DNA of 64,000 nt from Lineus longissimus (GCF_910592395.1 NC_088317.1:10480001-10544000); one strand, 5' to 3'; shown: positions 20,751 through 33,087, counted from the stretch's first letter. Program-made: numbers and translations. The notes: generated by a model not told the origin, from the sequence alone.

Positions 20751-22120
20751 GTCGGGTTTCAAAATGATGGGTTTTTTTATTGGCCTTTCCTTTAACCTTG
20801 TCCACGTAACCTTTGCGGGCCATCCCTTCCATCTTGGATTACCCCTTTTTCAACTGTCATCATAAAGGTAGGCTTCACCACTATTTTTACTCCAAATATC
20901 ATATTTACCCCACCAGAATTCTGCCCACTTGAGTATTAACAGGTTTAAGATTGTGTCAAGCATCTCCCTCTGTCAGAATGTGCTGTGGACTCTTATTCTA
21001 TCACAGATCTGCCTCCAGATTTGTTTGGACTTTGACGTTTTGCCGCTCTCCCTTTAATGCTATTGCTATGTAGCAATGCTAGGACTGTGTTTCAGTGTGT
21101 TATGTACAGTGTACATTTGTACGCGGCCTCCCTATGCTTATGAATCATGAATGTTTTCTGAGGTAAATCGAGGTTCTCCGGTCGAAATCTGACAATATCT
21201 TACATTCTATCAAAATATTTTCCGTCTGAGCAATGTCTCTAGACATTATTCCTTCACTTTCTATCCCCCTGTGGAGAAATCATTATACTTTGGGCACTTT
21301 TAATCAATGTTTTCACCGGCTCACCCCCTCTTAGCCTGGGCGCCGCCATCTTGCCAAAATGGGTTTTTGTGGGTTTACGCATGCACAAAGTCAGATTTCT
21401 ACCTGTTATATCTCGAATATCTCTCGTTAAAATCCGCTAAAAGTTTGTACTACGATAGTCGTAGCAATCTGCACCCTGGACCAGAGTTTAGCCGTGTAGT
21501 CTAAGTACTTTTGTCAACGGCAATGTTGTCGCCCGCACCATCCTACTTGTCGTCTGTCACTCAGCCATGAGGCTGCTCTCACTTCCTTTCTCCGCTTCGC
21601 GGAGAAGCGCTTGATTTGAAATCGCCCCGTGCGAATTTATTAATACTTCAGAATTTGCTAACCGGGTATTTGACGAATTTCACCATGTTGTTTAATATTA
21701 TTTCGGTCGTGGGAAAGTTGGTGTATTTTGGCGATCTTTTAGGGATACCCTCTCGTCTGTCGCCATGGCAAGGCCTGAAACATGGCGCCCATGTGGGACC
21801 TTTTGTTGGACAAAGCCACGCGTAACTTCATTTATCTTAAAAACTGCTCGTGGAATTTTCGTCAAAACCCGTTTACTCGTTCTTGGGTACCATGTCTTTC
21901 TTGCAGTATATTTAATTCCGTGACAGTTTAGCCGGTCACCGAGTTATGTAGTATCTGTTCCGACTTTGTGGTAGTTTTCGTCGTCATTTGGTAACAGTCA
22001 ACGCATGGCGTCGCGTCGTAGAGTATTCCTACTGGTGTGCGAAAGTGTCGATAAAGTTTCTTCTGTCAAATCGATTTCGATCAAATTGTATGAGTATTGT
22101 GTTTGATACTATGAGCATGG
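20751..22120. other. Gene-free stretch
   Basis: No gene supported. A 24-base segment near 21592-21615 contains a short GC-rich hairpin (CTTCGCGGAGAAGCG). The right end merges into the 218-bp tandem repeat. Confidence 0.4.
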
Positions 22121-22620
22121 CTTGTTTAAGTTTCAGCAATTTTGTACGAGCCGTTTTTGTAATATTAGTAAGGTTGTTCAGCGCAACATTGGAGAAGCGT
22201 CATTGTTGTGTCGTTTTACGCCTTGACGCCGCTATCGACGTCATCTTCGACTGGTGTACGGTGATGTCTGTAAATATTTTTCTAACGAGACGATTTTGCC
22301 TAGTTTCTAATAATATGCTGTCCTGTATCATAAAATTATATTGTCTAAGTTTCAGTAAAATCGTGCGAGCCGTTTTTGGAATATCGGCAAGTTTGTACGG
22401 CGTAAAGTGGGAGAAAGCGTCATTGTTGTATCGCTTTGCGCTTTAACGCGTAGCGGAAGTTGTATCCGACTAGAGTACGGAAATTTGTGTAAATATTTAT
22501 CTATTAAGGCGATTTCGCCTATTTAGGTAATAGGTTGTTTTGTATCATAAGAACATATTGTCAATATTTCAGTAAAATCCTACGAGCCGTTTTCATGATC
22601 TTTGCGGGTTGATCTGAGGG
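22121..22620 (+). repeat. Tandem repeat with ~218-bp period
   Basis: The block TTTCAG...GAGCCGTTTT starts at 22131, 22350 and 22568, giving periods of 219 and 218. Neighbouring blocks (GCGTCATTGTTGT, GTAAATATTT, TGTATCATAA) recur with the same spacing. At least two full units and a partial third are present and are diverged. The frame 21988-22446 runs through the repeat and is not taken as a gene. Confidence 0.75.
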
Positions 22621-22914
22621 AAAATCGTATGACGCCGATTTGGCTACTGAGAAATGGCTTAGGAGCCGTCTCTAATAAACCTTGGGGAACGAACTTCAAA
22701 CTTGTGTAACTAGAAAACCGCTCGTTAGATTTTCTCTTTTACGGCTAGTGTGTTCCTTACCGGTAAAAGAAACCTTTGTACGAGACGATTTTTGATATTC
22801 GTTTTAGGACTGTAGTTATCGAGTGAGTTTCATCAGAATTTCTTACAAAAATTCCCGTTTCTGCCAACTCGCTGATTGGCTGGGGACCGCGTCATTTTTC
22901 TATAAAAGACGTGC

Positions 22915-25576
22915 TTTTTAGCTCACCTGTCAAGTGAGCTAATACGATACCGCGGCGTCTGGCGTCAGTCGTCGTCGTCGTCGTCCGTCGTTAACTTTTC
23001 ACAAAATCGTGGCACGTTTCTTAACCGCTTGACCCAGAAATTTCATACTTGGTGTCTGGGTACCCCTAGGCAAAACCTTCCTTCAGAATGAAAATCAGCA
23101 CAATTTGACTGCTGGTCTGCCATATAGGGGGTGCTCTTTGAAAACCTATTTTTGTCATTTTGAAGCTTATGGTTAAAGCTAGAGCGATGAAAATTTTATG
23201 GTGGGTGTATCTAATAAAGGTACATCACATATCACACGGGTTTTTGATTTGACCTTCATTTCAAGGTCACAGAGGTCGAACTCTAAAATTTCTTTGATCA
23301 TGGCACGTTTTTTTGCTATTGGTCATAGACGCTCTAAAATTGATATGTAGACACCTATTGGGCATCTCTACATGTTGACACAGATTTAGGTCAGTGTGAC
23401 CTACTATTCAGGTATAAGTAGGTCAAGGTTAAAAAAGCCCATTTTCTTTATTCCAGCAGATTGAAGTTTGAAATGAAGTTTAAGAGGTCGGCATGATATA
23501 GAGGTTTCGATATTAAATAGATTAATTTCATTTCATATCACTAGGTGGCGGTATTGTGCAAAAATGTCAGTTGGCCCATTGCCAGCAGTTTTGAATTTCG
23601 CGGTTCGAGGCAATCCGTTGGGGTATCCCAGATGCGCAGTGTTGTACTGCGCCACTAGATCTGCATGCTACAAGTATGGAAGACAGCCATTTTATGAATT
23701 TGAAGCGAGACGAAGAAGGAATTAAATCACCTTGAATCAATGCTAAAACTTAATCATCCGCTCTTCGGATGAGGTCGTATGTGTTGATTACATTCTTGTG
23801 ATTGGTTTGAGATTATTGGTTTGTCCTCATTGCCGGTTGTTTTAGAAAATTTTGACTGTGATTGGAAGGTAAAATGAGAAACTTGTCACACTGTTCTTCG
23901 GCTTGGAATGGGGATAGTCAATGCAGAGCCAGTTGGTACAAGCTGCCTTGCGAATCGGGGTGGCGTAATAATACTGTGAAAGAACAATAAAATGATTAAT
24001 TGTAGCAGTGTGTGTCAGAAATTATGTGATTTCCATTGCATTTGACGATCCCAAAGTTTCGAGAGTATGGCAAAATTGCGGCTGCCGTCAGTGGAGATTA
24101 GCGTCAAGCCGGAACCTTTCGTTACAATGTGGGCTTTTAAACACAAGTTAATTGTTTATAATCACCCAGACGCTACTCATTAGGTAAACCTCTACTAAAA
24201 ACACTTGCTTTAATTTTTGTAAACATCTCACGAGTGCTTAAAAAGAACCATTTTTGTGATCGTTTTTCGTCGCTGTAGAAATGTACACAGTCGGAGTCAG
24301 TCAGTGTGTCAGCACAACAATGGTGTTAATAGTATACACATGAATCCATGATACACGGAGACGAATGTAAACATATGCCTGCTGGGTCGGAAGGAGTTCA
24401 CCGTTACCGATCACTGCCCCAAGAAAGGTCATCTGAGCTGGTTGACTAAAGTAGATGATGATAATGAAAAGTGTAGCACAGCTGTCATCAGTGCTTTTAT
24501 AGTTAGGCCTATAGGCCCTAGTCGGATTCATAAGTAAATGTCACTGACTGCCCTTTGGGTCGCTGTGCAAAAACTATTGGGCCGATTTCTTCAAAGTTTG
24601 GTTTTTCTTGAATCTAATTTCGGGACCCAACACAATTTCCAGGTTAGAGATTTGCAAATTATAAAGAAAAAAATTGTCAACTTTGGAGCCCTTGGCCATT
24701 TTGGGGGAATCTGGAGGGCCCGATTTTTTTTTATGGATAGTTCTAAATGAAACTTCGCAGCTTTAAAGATACACACGAAAAAAAATTAACCTGAACATTT
24801 CAGCAAAATGCATCCAGAAATAAGCAGTACAGAGGAGAAAATGTCAAAATCAATACACTACGTCAATGTACACCATAATACATACAAAAAAATTATTTCG
24901 TAACCATGGTTACTGAAATATGAAAATCCTCTTGGGTCCCGAAATTAGATTCAAGAAAAACCAAACTTTGAAGAAATCGGCCGAGTAGTTTTTGCGCAGC
25001 GGCCCAAAAGGGCAGTGACATTTACTTATGAATCCGACTATAGGGCTGTCTTGTAACTATGTTATTGTCTCAAAAATGAATACAAACTGCTACCTAGTTA
25101 CTCAGTACATCATATTCTATACTGTGCATTCCTTGCTTCAATTGTTCTTGTATCATATTTTTCAACATTTCTCTCTAATCGCAAGCCGAGGATAAATACT
25201 CCTTTCAAGATAGCGTAATCACACGCAATTCCACAGGTACATCCCATATATTTGAAATTTCGGCCAATGACAGCAGGTTTTACAAAAGGTAAATGCGCTG
25301 TTTATTTTCAATAGTCACTGAATAGCTAAGACATATGTAAACCCGTCTTAATTGGCCAGTAAAACATCTCTCAGCTTCTCCCACAAATAACGATTCACTT
25401 ATTCCAACGTCAGTAACATTTGCACGCGGAAAACAATACGACTAACTCCACTTTTTCAAGACAAACCACACCATCCCACAACTATTGCATGATTAACCCC
25501 TAACAATGACAAGTTCTTCCTCATACTCTCTCTTTCATATCGACAGGTGAGCACAATGGCCCTGGCCATTTCATTT
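22915..25576 (-). mobile_element. Nonautonomous element B1 (2.66 kb), inverted relative of B2
   Basis: Read on the minus strand it starts AAATGGCCAGGGCCATTGTG at about 25576 and ends GACAGGTGAGCTAAAAA at 22915 after a (GAC)n run. Almost the whole length is matched in opposite orientation by 49199-51517. It has no coding capacity. The left ~500 bases contain the same kind of module (GGTCAAATCAAAAACC, AAACGTGCCA) as repeats A1-A5, so B and A elements are relatives. It contains a nested hairpin at 24520-25040 (on the plus strand). Confidence 0.8.
24520..25040. mobile_element. Hairpin MITE nested in element B1
   Basis: Inverted arms of about 110-115 bases: AGTCGGATTCATAAGTAAAT at 24520 and its complement ending at 25040. 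The arms also share the TTTCTTCAAAGTTTGGTTTT block. The loop of about 290 bases is AT-rich. B2 has only one arm plus a little of the loop at the equivalent place (about 49730-49890). Confidence 0.75.
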
Positions 25577-26595
25577 CTAGTATAATCAGTCTTGATCTTG
25601 TGGTCATATTGGCAACATCGACTCAATCCCAGGTACGCACCGAACCTGTCGCGCCTCCCCGCCCGGGGTCTGGCGGCGACGATAGCCTTTCCATCCCGGC
25701 TGCCCGGCGTATTACATCTCCGCCATGGTTTCCAATAATAGCAAACTTTGATCAGACTCACTCCATCTTTATCATGACCACTACTTTAGTATACTTGTAT
25801 GCCCGTTCATTCTATCGAACATTCAGTCGTAACCAGCACGTGTTAGGCCAGTGGGGCCTTTCGTTACCCATGTGTAAACTTATCATATCATAGACTTTGA
25901 ACATCGCAGTTGTAAATATGGCATCACATGTAAAATTTGTGATCTTATCTTTCTGAGTTTTAATAATATCTGGTTAGTTTTTACCCTGTGACTTTGTTGG
26001 CCATTATTTAAGACGAATCCCACATTGTAGCAACGCCCTTTCGATAAGCTGTGCGGATCATTTTGAGGTTTGTCTCTGAGGCGCATTTCAAAGAGCTCTT
26101 CTATTTTAAATGTTTACGCTGAGTCCGAACATTACCGACCAAGGCCAGCTTCCACGGCGTCTCCATAGCCGACCCAAAGAGCCAGCGACCATGGCGCCCA
26201 TCAGCTAGTTTCCATAGCAACCAGGGGTCCACGCCATACCAGGCTACTCGCGTTTCATTTATTTTAGAGTTCTTTGTCTTTCTCTCATAAAAATCCTACC
26301 TGAAACTGTTACAATCTCAAAACGCCACAATGTTTTTTTCGAATTAAGACTTTCGACTTGACGTAGGTACGTGTGCGTGCAAGGTATTTAAGTAACGTAT
26401 TCCCAGATCATGAGACGGTCATACCGACCGAGGCCAGCCACTTCGACCCAGGCGTCCCAAGCCGAGGCCAACCTGAGCCTGTTACGTTACCTGCATGCAC
26501 ATTGATTTGCGTTTTGTTAATGTCTTTGTCCCAACCCCTCAATTGTCGTCCGAAATGCTATAAGGAATAGCAGGAGGCAATTCGCCCTGTCTGGA

Positions 26596-26727
26596 GACAT
26601 GGGCTGATATGAATAAAGTCTAGCAAATGCTTTTACTTCAATTTTGTACAGAAAGGCTTAGTGTAAATGTACATGTAGTTTTAGATAAAAGCATTTGCTC
26701 GTCTTTATTCATATCACCCAATGTGTC
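26596..26727. repeat. Inverted repeat (about 40-bp arms)
   Basis: GACATGGGCTGATATGAATA...AAGCATTTGC pairing: the left arm at 26596-26636 is matched imperfectly by the complement at about 26686-26727, with a loop of about 50 bases. It is either a small MITE or a structured part of an LTR. Confidence 0.55.
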
Positions 26728-27011
26728 TTCACGTCACAATCACAACTGGAGACAAGACAAACTGTCCCCGATATTTCTGGTCTGATAGTTGTTGATCTCA
26801 ATATATCTCTTGCGGGTGACGGTGGAATCCGGGCGGAATCGCCATGCGGCCGAGACAGTCTCCATGTCGTCCAACCGCCAGCCCTGGACAGGCCATACCT
26901 GAGCCATCACGAACAGCCAAGCCTATTCCCGTCCCCACACGTTCCGATATATTGCACAAATTAACAATATCTATCTTTATGGTCCCACTTTCCCGCCAAA
27001 CCTACAAAGCG

Positions 27012-27031
27012 TGACGTCACCTCTGACGTCA
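27012..27031. promoter_or_regulatory. Two consensus CRE half-palindromes
   Basis: TGACGTCA occurs at 27012-27019 and 27024-27031, centre to centre 12 bases. This is the CREB/ATF consensus. No gene start is close, so it may be part of an LTR promoter. Function is inferred from the motif only. Confidence 0.4.
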
Positions 27032-27896
27032 CTGATTGTGACGCTTTGGGCCGTTTCTATGGAGTCCAACTGCCCGTTACCACGACGTGACGTATATCCA
27101 GAGCTGAGAAACCGGTCATGAACCGTCACGGTCGCCCCTTTCTGGACCGTATTTTTTTAAGTAAAGAAGTAAGCTGCGAAATCGCTACACTACAATTGGT
27201 GACACCAGAGATGAGCATGTTATGTGGTTCGTGAATAAATACTTCACCAATTTAAATGAATGTACAACCTCCCCCTGCGGACACCTCTGCCAGGCGGACA
27301 CCTCTACTTTACGGACACCTCCGCCCAGTCACGATTTTTACTAAGTCATTTCCAATAATAAAAACCTCTGTAGGGCGGACACCTCTCTATTCCGAATTGC
27401 GGACAGGGCGACGGTCATTTTTTGGCCCGATTCCCTCCCAATTACGGACAGTCGGCAAAATCAATGGCTTCCTGTGTGCGCTTGGATAATCAGATAGGCC
27501 TGAGAGGTGTGATGTTTGCGCAATTAATCAAGGTAATTACCCCATGACACCTTGCTTTTGTATCCTAATCAAGCCGCGGCATTTGTTTAGTCATCTTCTC
27601 AGCTTTTCACTCATTGTCACCTGACAGTGTCAGCGACACTCACAAATCCACGCCGTGTTGTCAATGCTGCGGCGAATAAGCGTGAGTAGAGAAATAAAAA
27701 AAATATTAATTGTTGATCAAAGGTGGCCGATGAACTAAAATTGCACGGTTTTCTCACACATCATGGCGTACTGTTGAGATTTTGCAATAAAAAGGGCGCA
27801 TTTTACTCTAGAAATCATTCATTCTCCGAATACCAAAGAAGTCACGTCATTCAACGCAACACCGATCAGTTTACAAGTTCGAGATTTCAACGCAAG

Positions 27897-28888
27897 ATGC
27901 CGACACAGAGCAAACCAAGAACAGCAAGGCGGGAACTTCAACTGCCAGACAAGATCAAGTTGATAAAGGCCAAGGACAGCGAGGGGAAGTCATGTCGTCA
28001 ACTTGCTGAGATGTTTGTCATTGGGAAGACCCAAGTTTCGACAATCTTGAAGAGGAAGGCCGAATATCTCGATGCATATGAAGAAAATGCACCAACAGAG
28101 AGGAAGAGGCTCAAGGTGTCATCAGAGTTGCAAGATGTTGACGATCTGACTTGGAAATGGTTCCAGCAAGCAAGGTCCCACAGCCTCCCAGTATCCGGAC
28201 CGATGATCCAAGAGAAAGCCAGACAGATCGCCCTTGGTTTAGACAAGAAAGACTTCAAGGCATCGAATGGTTGGCTAGAAAAGTGGAAGACCCGGCACAA
28301 CATAAACCAAGCGACAATTTGCGGAGAAAGTGAGAGTGTCGACGACAATATGGTTGATGAATGGAAGAAGAAACTGCCTGAACTGGTTGCCGGCTACGAC
28401 CGAAAGACGTTTTTAACATGGACGAGACTGGCCTATTCTACCGCGCCTTGCCATGTAAAACGCTGAGAGTACGGGGTGACGAATGCAAGGGAGGCAAGAA
28501 ATCTAAAGACCGCATCACAGCGTCATTATGCGTCAACCTCGAGGGTGATTTTGAACAGACTCTCATCATTGGAAAGTCGGCCAACCCGAGATGTTTTCGA
28601 AATCTTTCCAAGCGCCACCTGCCAATCGCATGGGAACACAACAAGAAAGCGTGGATGACGGGAGAAATTTTCGGCCGTTGGGTAAAATCATTCAACACCA
28701 GAATGCGACTCCATGGAAGACACGTCCTGCTCTTCATCTTCATCTTCATCAGCCTATTCTGCTTCGATCGGGACTATGGTGACGTGTTCCAGAACATTCT
28801 GAAATCTGAGACCTCACTACAAGAACGCATTTTAGATTCGAAACGGAATGCTAAGCAGACAACATTGGACAGTTTCTTTCGGCATTAG
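27897..28888 (+). pseudogene. Tigger/pogo-like transposase with frameshift and deletion
   Basis: ATG 27897 starts MPTQSKPRTARRELQLPDKI. Then come a CENP-B N-terminal type helix-turn-helix (SCRQLAEMFVIGKTQVSTIL) and the second CENP-B-type DNA-binding domain (KWFQQARSHSLPVSGPMIQE, FKASNGWLEKWKTRHNI). About one base is lost near 28400, after which the DDE domain continues in another frame with FNMDETGLFYRALP, holding the first catalytic Asp. Soon after HGRHVLLF (about 28730) the sequence jumps to the C-terminal tail (KQTTLDSFFRH, stop 28886-28888). The second Asp box and third acidic residue, roughly 150-200 residues, are missing. The product would be inactive. A LFIFIFISLF stretch at the junction is not a real domain. 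Confidence 0.85.
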
Positions 28889-29401
28889 TGCTTTAGACAT
28901 AAACTTTGCAATCATCTACCGGTACAATATTGTTACATGATGTTGAATGATATTGAATTTATTCAGAGTGCCTAGGCCTATGCCTGGCTGGGCCTAAAAG
29001 TGCATGTGCTTAATTAAACTACAGAATGCAAAGCTATGTTATGACATTAATTGCAGTTTGAGTTGTTTGTCCCATTGTGCTAATAAAGTCTAGTGTATGT
29101 CCATGTAAAATAAACACGTACAATAATGTTTGAAATAAAACACGAATTGTTCCAATATATTTGTTTGTCATTTTTATTTCATTCTCTCTATAAAAACATT
29201 CCCTCCTGAATGGAAATGAGTTCAATACTTCAGTAAACTACATTGTACTTCCCTCCTGAATGGAAATGAGTTCAATACTTCAGTACTCGAAGGACTCCAC
29301 CTGTTGGTCGATTATGGCATAACCTCCCTATTAAGGACACCTCTCTATTAAGGACACCTGGGCCCAGTCCCATGGGTGTCTGCAATAGAGAGGTTGTACT
29401 G
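28889..29401. other. Tigger 3' region with 50-bp tandem duplication
   Basis: Noncoding part of the Tigger element. At 29199-29284 a unit beginning TTCCCTCCTGAATGGAAATG is present twice with a 50-base period. AATAAA-like signals occur near 29107 and 29133. Confidence 0.6.
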
Positions 29402-29426
29402 TAAATCAAAGCAATGAAAAAGATGA

Positions 29427-29570
29427 TACCAGTATCTAAGGGATTTGTACGACAACCCCGAGAGTCCTGTGGCTTACAGTTCTTTGAGTAAAATGTGGAA
29501 ACAGATCAAGGAAGAAAAGAAACGTATTAAGTACAAAGAAGTTAAAACAACCAACACACCAACTACATAA
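29427..29570 (+). pseudogene. Polinton integrase, N-terminal fragment
   Basis: The frame 29427-29570 reads YLRDLYDNPESPVAYSSLSK and KMWKQIKEEKKRIKYKEVK. This resembles the N-terminal region of Polinton/Maverick integrases, ahead of their zinc-binding and catalytic parts. It begins 25 bases after the Tigger end and stops 10 bases before a LINE 3' tail. The rest of the integrase resumes on the far side of that LINE at 32214 in the same orientation, so I infer one gene split by the LINE insertion. I did not reconstruct the join. Confidence is limited by the short length. Confidence 0.55.
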
Positions 29571-29580
29571 ACCGACAATT

Positions 29581-32213
29581 ATTTTTTTATTTATTTTTAT
29601 TTATTTATTTCTGATCGTACAGTGTACAGTTGGTGCAACTATTTACAAAGGTGCTTGAAAAAAATAATAATATGAAGTTCACTATTAGTGAACACACAGG
29701 TATATTAACAAGTCATTTATCTCTATTCTGTTAAGGAAATGGTAATCTTCACTATCTCTTTTTATTAATAAATCACGTATCATTTCCGACATCTGTCCAT
29801 ACTCCTCTATAGTCCTTTCTTCATTTACAAAATTTACAAAATTGTTCACTTCTAGTACGTTTCTGGCATTTGATTGTCCCGTTATTGTTAAATTTACAGA
29901 CATTCTTACTTTTTCATTACCACTCCTTCTACAAGTCTCGAAGAATTTCGTAAACCGTTTAAAAACCTGAGCCTTAGGATTTTCGTCCCTCACTATCAAT
30001 GGCAACAGTGCCCTATGTGTTCTTCTTGGTCATGTTGGTAGTGATAGTAAATTACGCATACAATTTCTCCATGCCGTGGAAAACCTAGAGAAAGACCGAT
30101 GCGAGTAATCCCACAGGGAACTACCATAAAGGGACATCACAAAAGTCTTAAACAATCTGTATTTCGTCTTAAAATCACAGAATCCGAAGATGGAGAGGAG
30201 GCAGTTGGTTCTCTTGTACATTTCTGCTATGACACTGTCAATAATCTCATTTTTCACGTTGAAACCCACAGTATGACCCAGATGTTTGGTACTGTCCTTT
30301 GCTATGATTCTTCTCCCCTTCCATAGAATGTATACTTCATCGACTGCTTTATTATGTCCATAGAAAAGTAAAATACTTTTAGCTTGATTAAAGTTTATAT
30401 AGTATTCAGTTGAGAATAAATCACAAATCTAACATTTTCCGTTACCCGCATTTCATAGGTGATAGGATAACAATATCGTCTGCATATCCGAATGCCCCCA
30501 TAAACACATGGCCAACGTGGCACCCTAATTTTGACATTTCAAGCCTCTCCAGGAGTACATCTATATATATACAAAAAAGAACAGGCGACAGAACGCCGCC
30601 CTGCTTAATCCCGTTACTTACATTAAACACCCTACTCTGCGTGGTTTTCCACTTTACACAACATTCCTGGGCGACATAAATTCTGGCTAAAAACCTTGCA
30701 ATAAGAGGGCAGCATTCCTTCTTGAGTAGAAGTGTAAAGAGTTTGGTGTATTGGACCCGGTCGAATGCCTTACTGGCATCAAGGAACATGGCGTATACAT
30801 CTGACCCTTTCTTTCTGTAATAATCTATCGTTTGTTGCATTGTAAAAGTACATTGTGTTGTTGAACTCTTACTTTTGAACCCAAATTGTAGATCTGACGT
30901 CCTAAAAGTCTCAGGACATTTCTTGATGATTATATGATCAAGTACCTTACCGAGGATACTGCTCAGGGTTATCCCCCGGTAGTTATCAGAATCGCACAAT
31001 GATTTTCTGGAATCTTTAGGAAAAGGAATAATGATCGACTTTTTGAATGATTCGGGGAACTATGAATGTGTTAACATTGTGGTAAACAAGGTAGCCAAAC
31101 GTTCATCTAGAAGAACTGTCCCATGTATGAGGTGCTCAGAAAATAAATGCTTCTCACCCTCATGTTTACCCTTGTTCAGACGCTTAATTGCCTCTCGGAC
31201 CTCCAAGGGAGTGATCCCGTGACTATTGCACGAACACGTATTTTTCATACAACTGGTCTTAATCTCTCCGTCTATTCTTTCCATAAGTTGGTCCATTTCA
31301 TTCTGGTCATACCCGACTGACGAGTACAGTCGTTCATACTTATCCGCGAAATTATTCGCAATTGATTGCTCATCAGTTGCTTCATCAATTTTGTTAGGAG
31401 GAGGCTTCTTACCGCCCTTCAGAGTTTTGACAATTTTCCAGAAATCCGTACCATTTTTTTCTAACTGAGCCTCTGCAATACAGGTTTGCTTCTCCATCAA
31501 ATTATGTTTTTTCAACCTTTTTACGACCAAGTGGTACCTCGCTCTCGTAGCTCTTCTTACCTCTGATACCACGCCGTTCCGGGGGGAACCTGCGTCCTTC
31601 CATAATGAGTGCCAAAAAAGCGCATGTTCGCGTGCGTTCTTGACGTGATCATTCCAACCTGGTATGCCCCTATACACCGGTTCATTATATTGGCCTATGC
31701 TAGGTAAACATTCTAAACCTGCATCAGCGCATGCTCTTACAATAGAGTCGTGTAAATAGTCAATGTCCTCTTTGTGGTTATTACACATAAACATTTTACA
31801 TGCATGCAATCCAAATTGGGCAATCAATGTCGTGCAACTTGTCATTCAACCGTGCTTTGTACCTTTGAACATCGGTTTCTGTGACTCTGTTCCAGTTGAT
31901 AGTTGGTACCACATGCCCATTAGGATTATCATTATCCTCAGACTTCACGATCAGATCGGTTGTCAGAACAATGGACGAGTGATCTGAAAAATTATCCACC
32001 TCATGCAGTACATCACATGTCACAATATTTGGCACCATGTTTTCAGAGACATAAAGGTGGTAAATTTTTGAACGTGCAAAATTAGCCTTGCTTTCAAATG
32101 TATAATCCACTTCGCCGCTTACCAATCGGAGTGATTCATTAGCAATGAAATCTGCTAGAAATTCACCTTCAATGAAATGAAATCAATGAAATCTGCAAGA
32201 AATTCACCTTCAG
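29581..32213 (-). mobile_element. CR1/jockey-type LINE, 5'-truncated, inserted in Polinton integrase
   Basis: The minus-strand 3' tail is a run of AAATAAAT-like repeats (29581-29610 on the plus strand as TTTATTTATTTATTT). The element is cut inside its endonuclease domain at its 5' end. A 27-base segment (AGAAATTCACCTTC...) is duplicated at about 32145-32172 and 32187-32213 at the 5' junction. Flanking sequence on both sides is Polinton integrase. Confidence 0.8.
29685..32150 (-). pseudogene. LINE ORF2 (endonuclease end, reverse transcriptase), broken
   Basis: Starts inside the endonuclease with FSDHSSIVL near 32000 and continues with a pre-RT linker (AEAQLEKNGTDFWKIVKTLK). RT motifs follow: SDNYRGITLSSILGKVLDHI, LDASKAFDRV, NGIKQGGVLSPVLF and FGYADDIVILSP, so the catalytic YADD is intact. 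The C-terminal region (SLWDYSHRSFSRFSTAWRNC; FNLTITGQ-like segments) runs to a stop at about 29685. Frame changes near 31845, 31040, 30420 and 30020 break the protein. The encoded enzyme would have copied LINE RNA at the insertion site. It resembles jockey/CR1-group proteins; clade assignment would need a tree. Confidence 0.85.
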
Positions 32214-33053
32214 AAAGACAATGGAATCTTACATTGATCAACAGTGGCAAGCTGACCAATTTGACATGCAGAAATATGATTCATTTTAGCAGTCATAGAT
32301 CTATTCAGTCGTTACGCTTGGGCTGTGGCAGTGAAGAGTAAGAGGGGAGAAGAAATCAGAGATGCATTTAAAGTGATTTTTAAAGAGGAAAAAAACCAGA
32401 AAAGATCCAGTTTGATGACGGTTTAGAATTCTACAGTAAACACTTCAAGCAACTTTTAACAGAAAATGACATAGAATGGTTCTCCTCAAAATCTGACAAG
32501 AAGGCAGCAGTCGTAGAGCGTTTCAACAGGACTCTGAAGGAAAAGATGTGGCGCTACTTCACTGCTAAGGAGACCGACAAGTTGACTGACGTGCTGGATG
32601 ACTTGGTCAGTGGTTACAATAATACATTTCACTCATCAATAGGTATGAAACCAGTAGACGCCAGAAAGATGGAAAATGAAGGAGCAGTACAGTACAACCT
32701 TTACCGTCTTCACCTCAAAGAGACATTTGGTGATCCGAAGTACGAAGTAGGTGACAATGTAAGAATTTCAAAGTACAAGTCAATTTTCGATAAAGGCTAC
32801 CTACCAAACTTCACTGAGGAAGTATTCCAAACAGATCATCTTCACTCATCCTATCGTCTACAAGCTTGAAGATTACCTCAAGGAGGAAATTCAAGGATAT
32901 TTCTATGAAGAAGAATTGAGCTATGTTCCTAATTCTCACCAACTAGAGTACAAGACCAGAAAAGGCAAGAAATATGGATTAGTGAAGTGGAAGGGTTACA
33001 GTGATAAATTCAATGAATGGGTACCAGTTTCAGAAATTAAGTCTCTAAAGTAA
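32214..33053 (+). pseudogene. Polinton/Maverick integrase: catalytic core and chromodomain-like tail, broken
   Basis: Retroviral-type integrase of a Polinton. Core acidic residues appear in AVIDLFSRYAWAV (about 32297), IQFDDGLEF (about 32408) and VVERFNRTLKEKMWRYF (about 32514), preceded by WQADQFDM. After the core come NNTFHSSIGMKPVDARKMEN and YEVGDNVRISKYKS. The C-terminus (KYGLVKWKGYSDKFNEWVP, stop 33051-33053) is chromodomain-like. An early in-frame stop near 32287 and frameshifts near 32390 and 32830 break it. The upstream N-terminal part lies at 29427-29570 beyond the LINE. Polintons are virus-like DNA transposons and also encode capsid genes and DNA polymerase; I do not see those here. 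Only the damaged form is described. Confidence 0.85.
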
Positions 33054-33087
33054 AAAGTTAACTTTTTTCTATTAAATCAAGCTAGAA

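Larger units (their letters stand above)
25577..27260. other. Gene-free stretch with a hairpin and a possible LTR end
   Basis: No gene supported. Notable pieces are the 26596-26727 hairpin, the paired CRE motifs at 27012-27031, and CTACACTACAATTGGTGACA at about 27185-27204. The last looks like an LTR end followed by a primer-binding-site-like TTGGTGAC, so 26.6-27.19 kb could be an orphan LTR. No partner LTR is visible. Confidence 0.35.
27261..29401 (+). mobile_element. Tigger/pogo-type transposon, internally deleted
   Basis: Inverted ends pair: left TGTACAACCTCCCCCTGCGG at 27261 and right AGAGGTTGTACTG ending at 29401. Subterminal GGACACCTCT motifs recur on both sides (27283-27322, 27373-27386; 29334-29361). 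The CAGT...-type end is typical of pogo/Tigger elements, which duplicate TA; TA follows at 29402. It encodes a CENP-B/pogo-like transposase. Confidence 0.8.

Noticed and set aside
21988-22446. 152-codon frame with repeated segments
   Set aside because: It runs through the 218-bp tandem repeat; repeated peptides simply mirror the DNA repeat.
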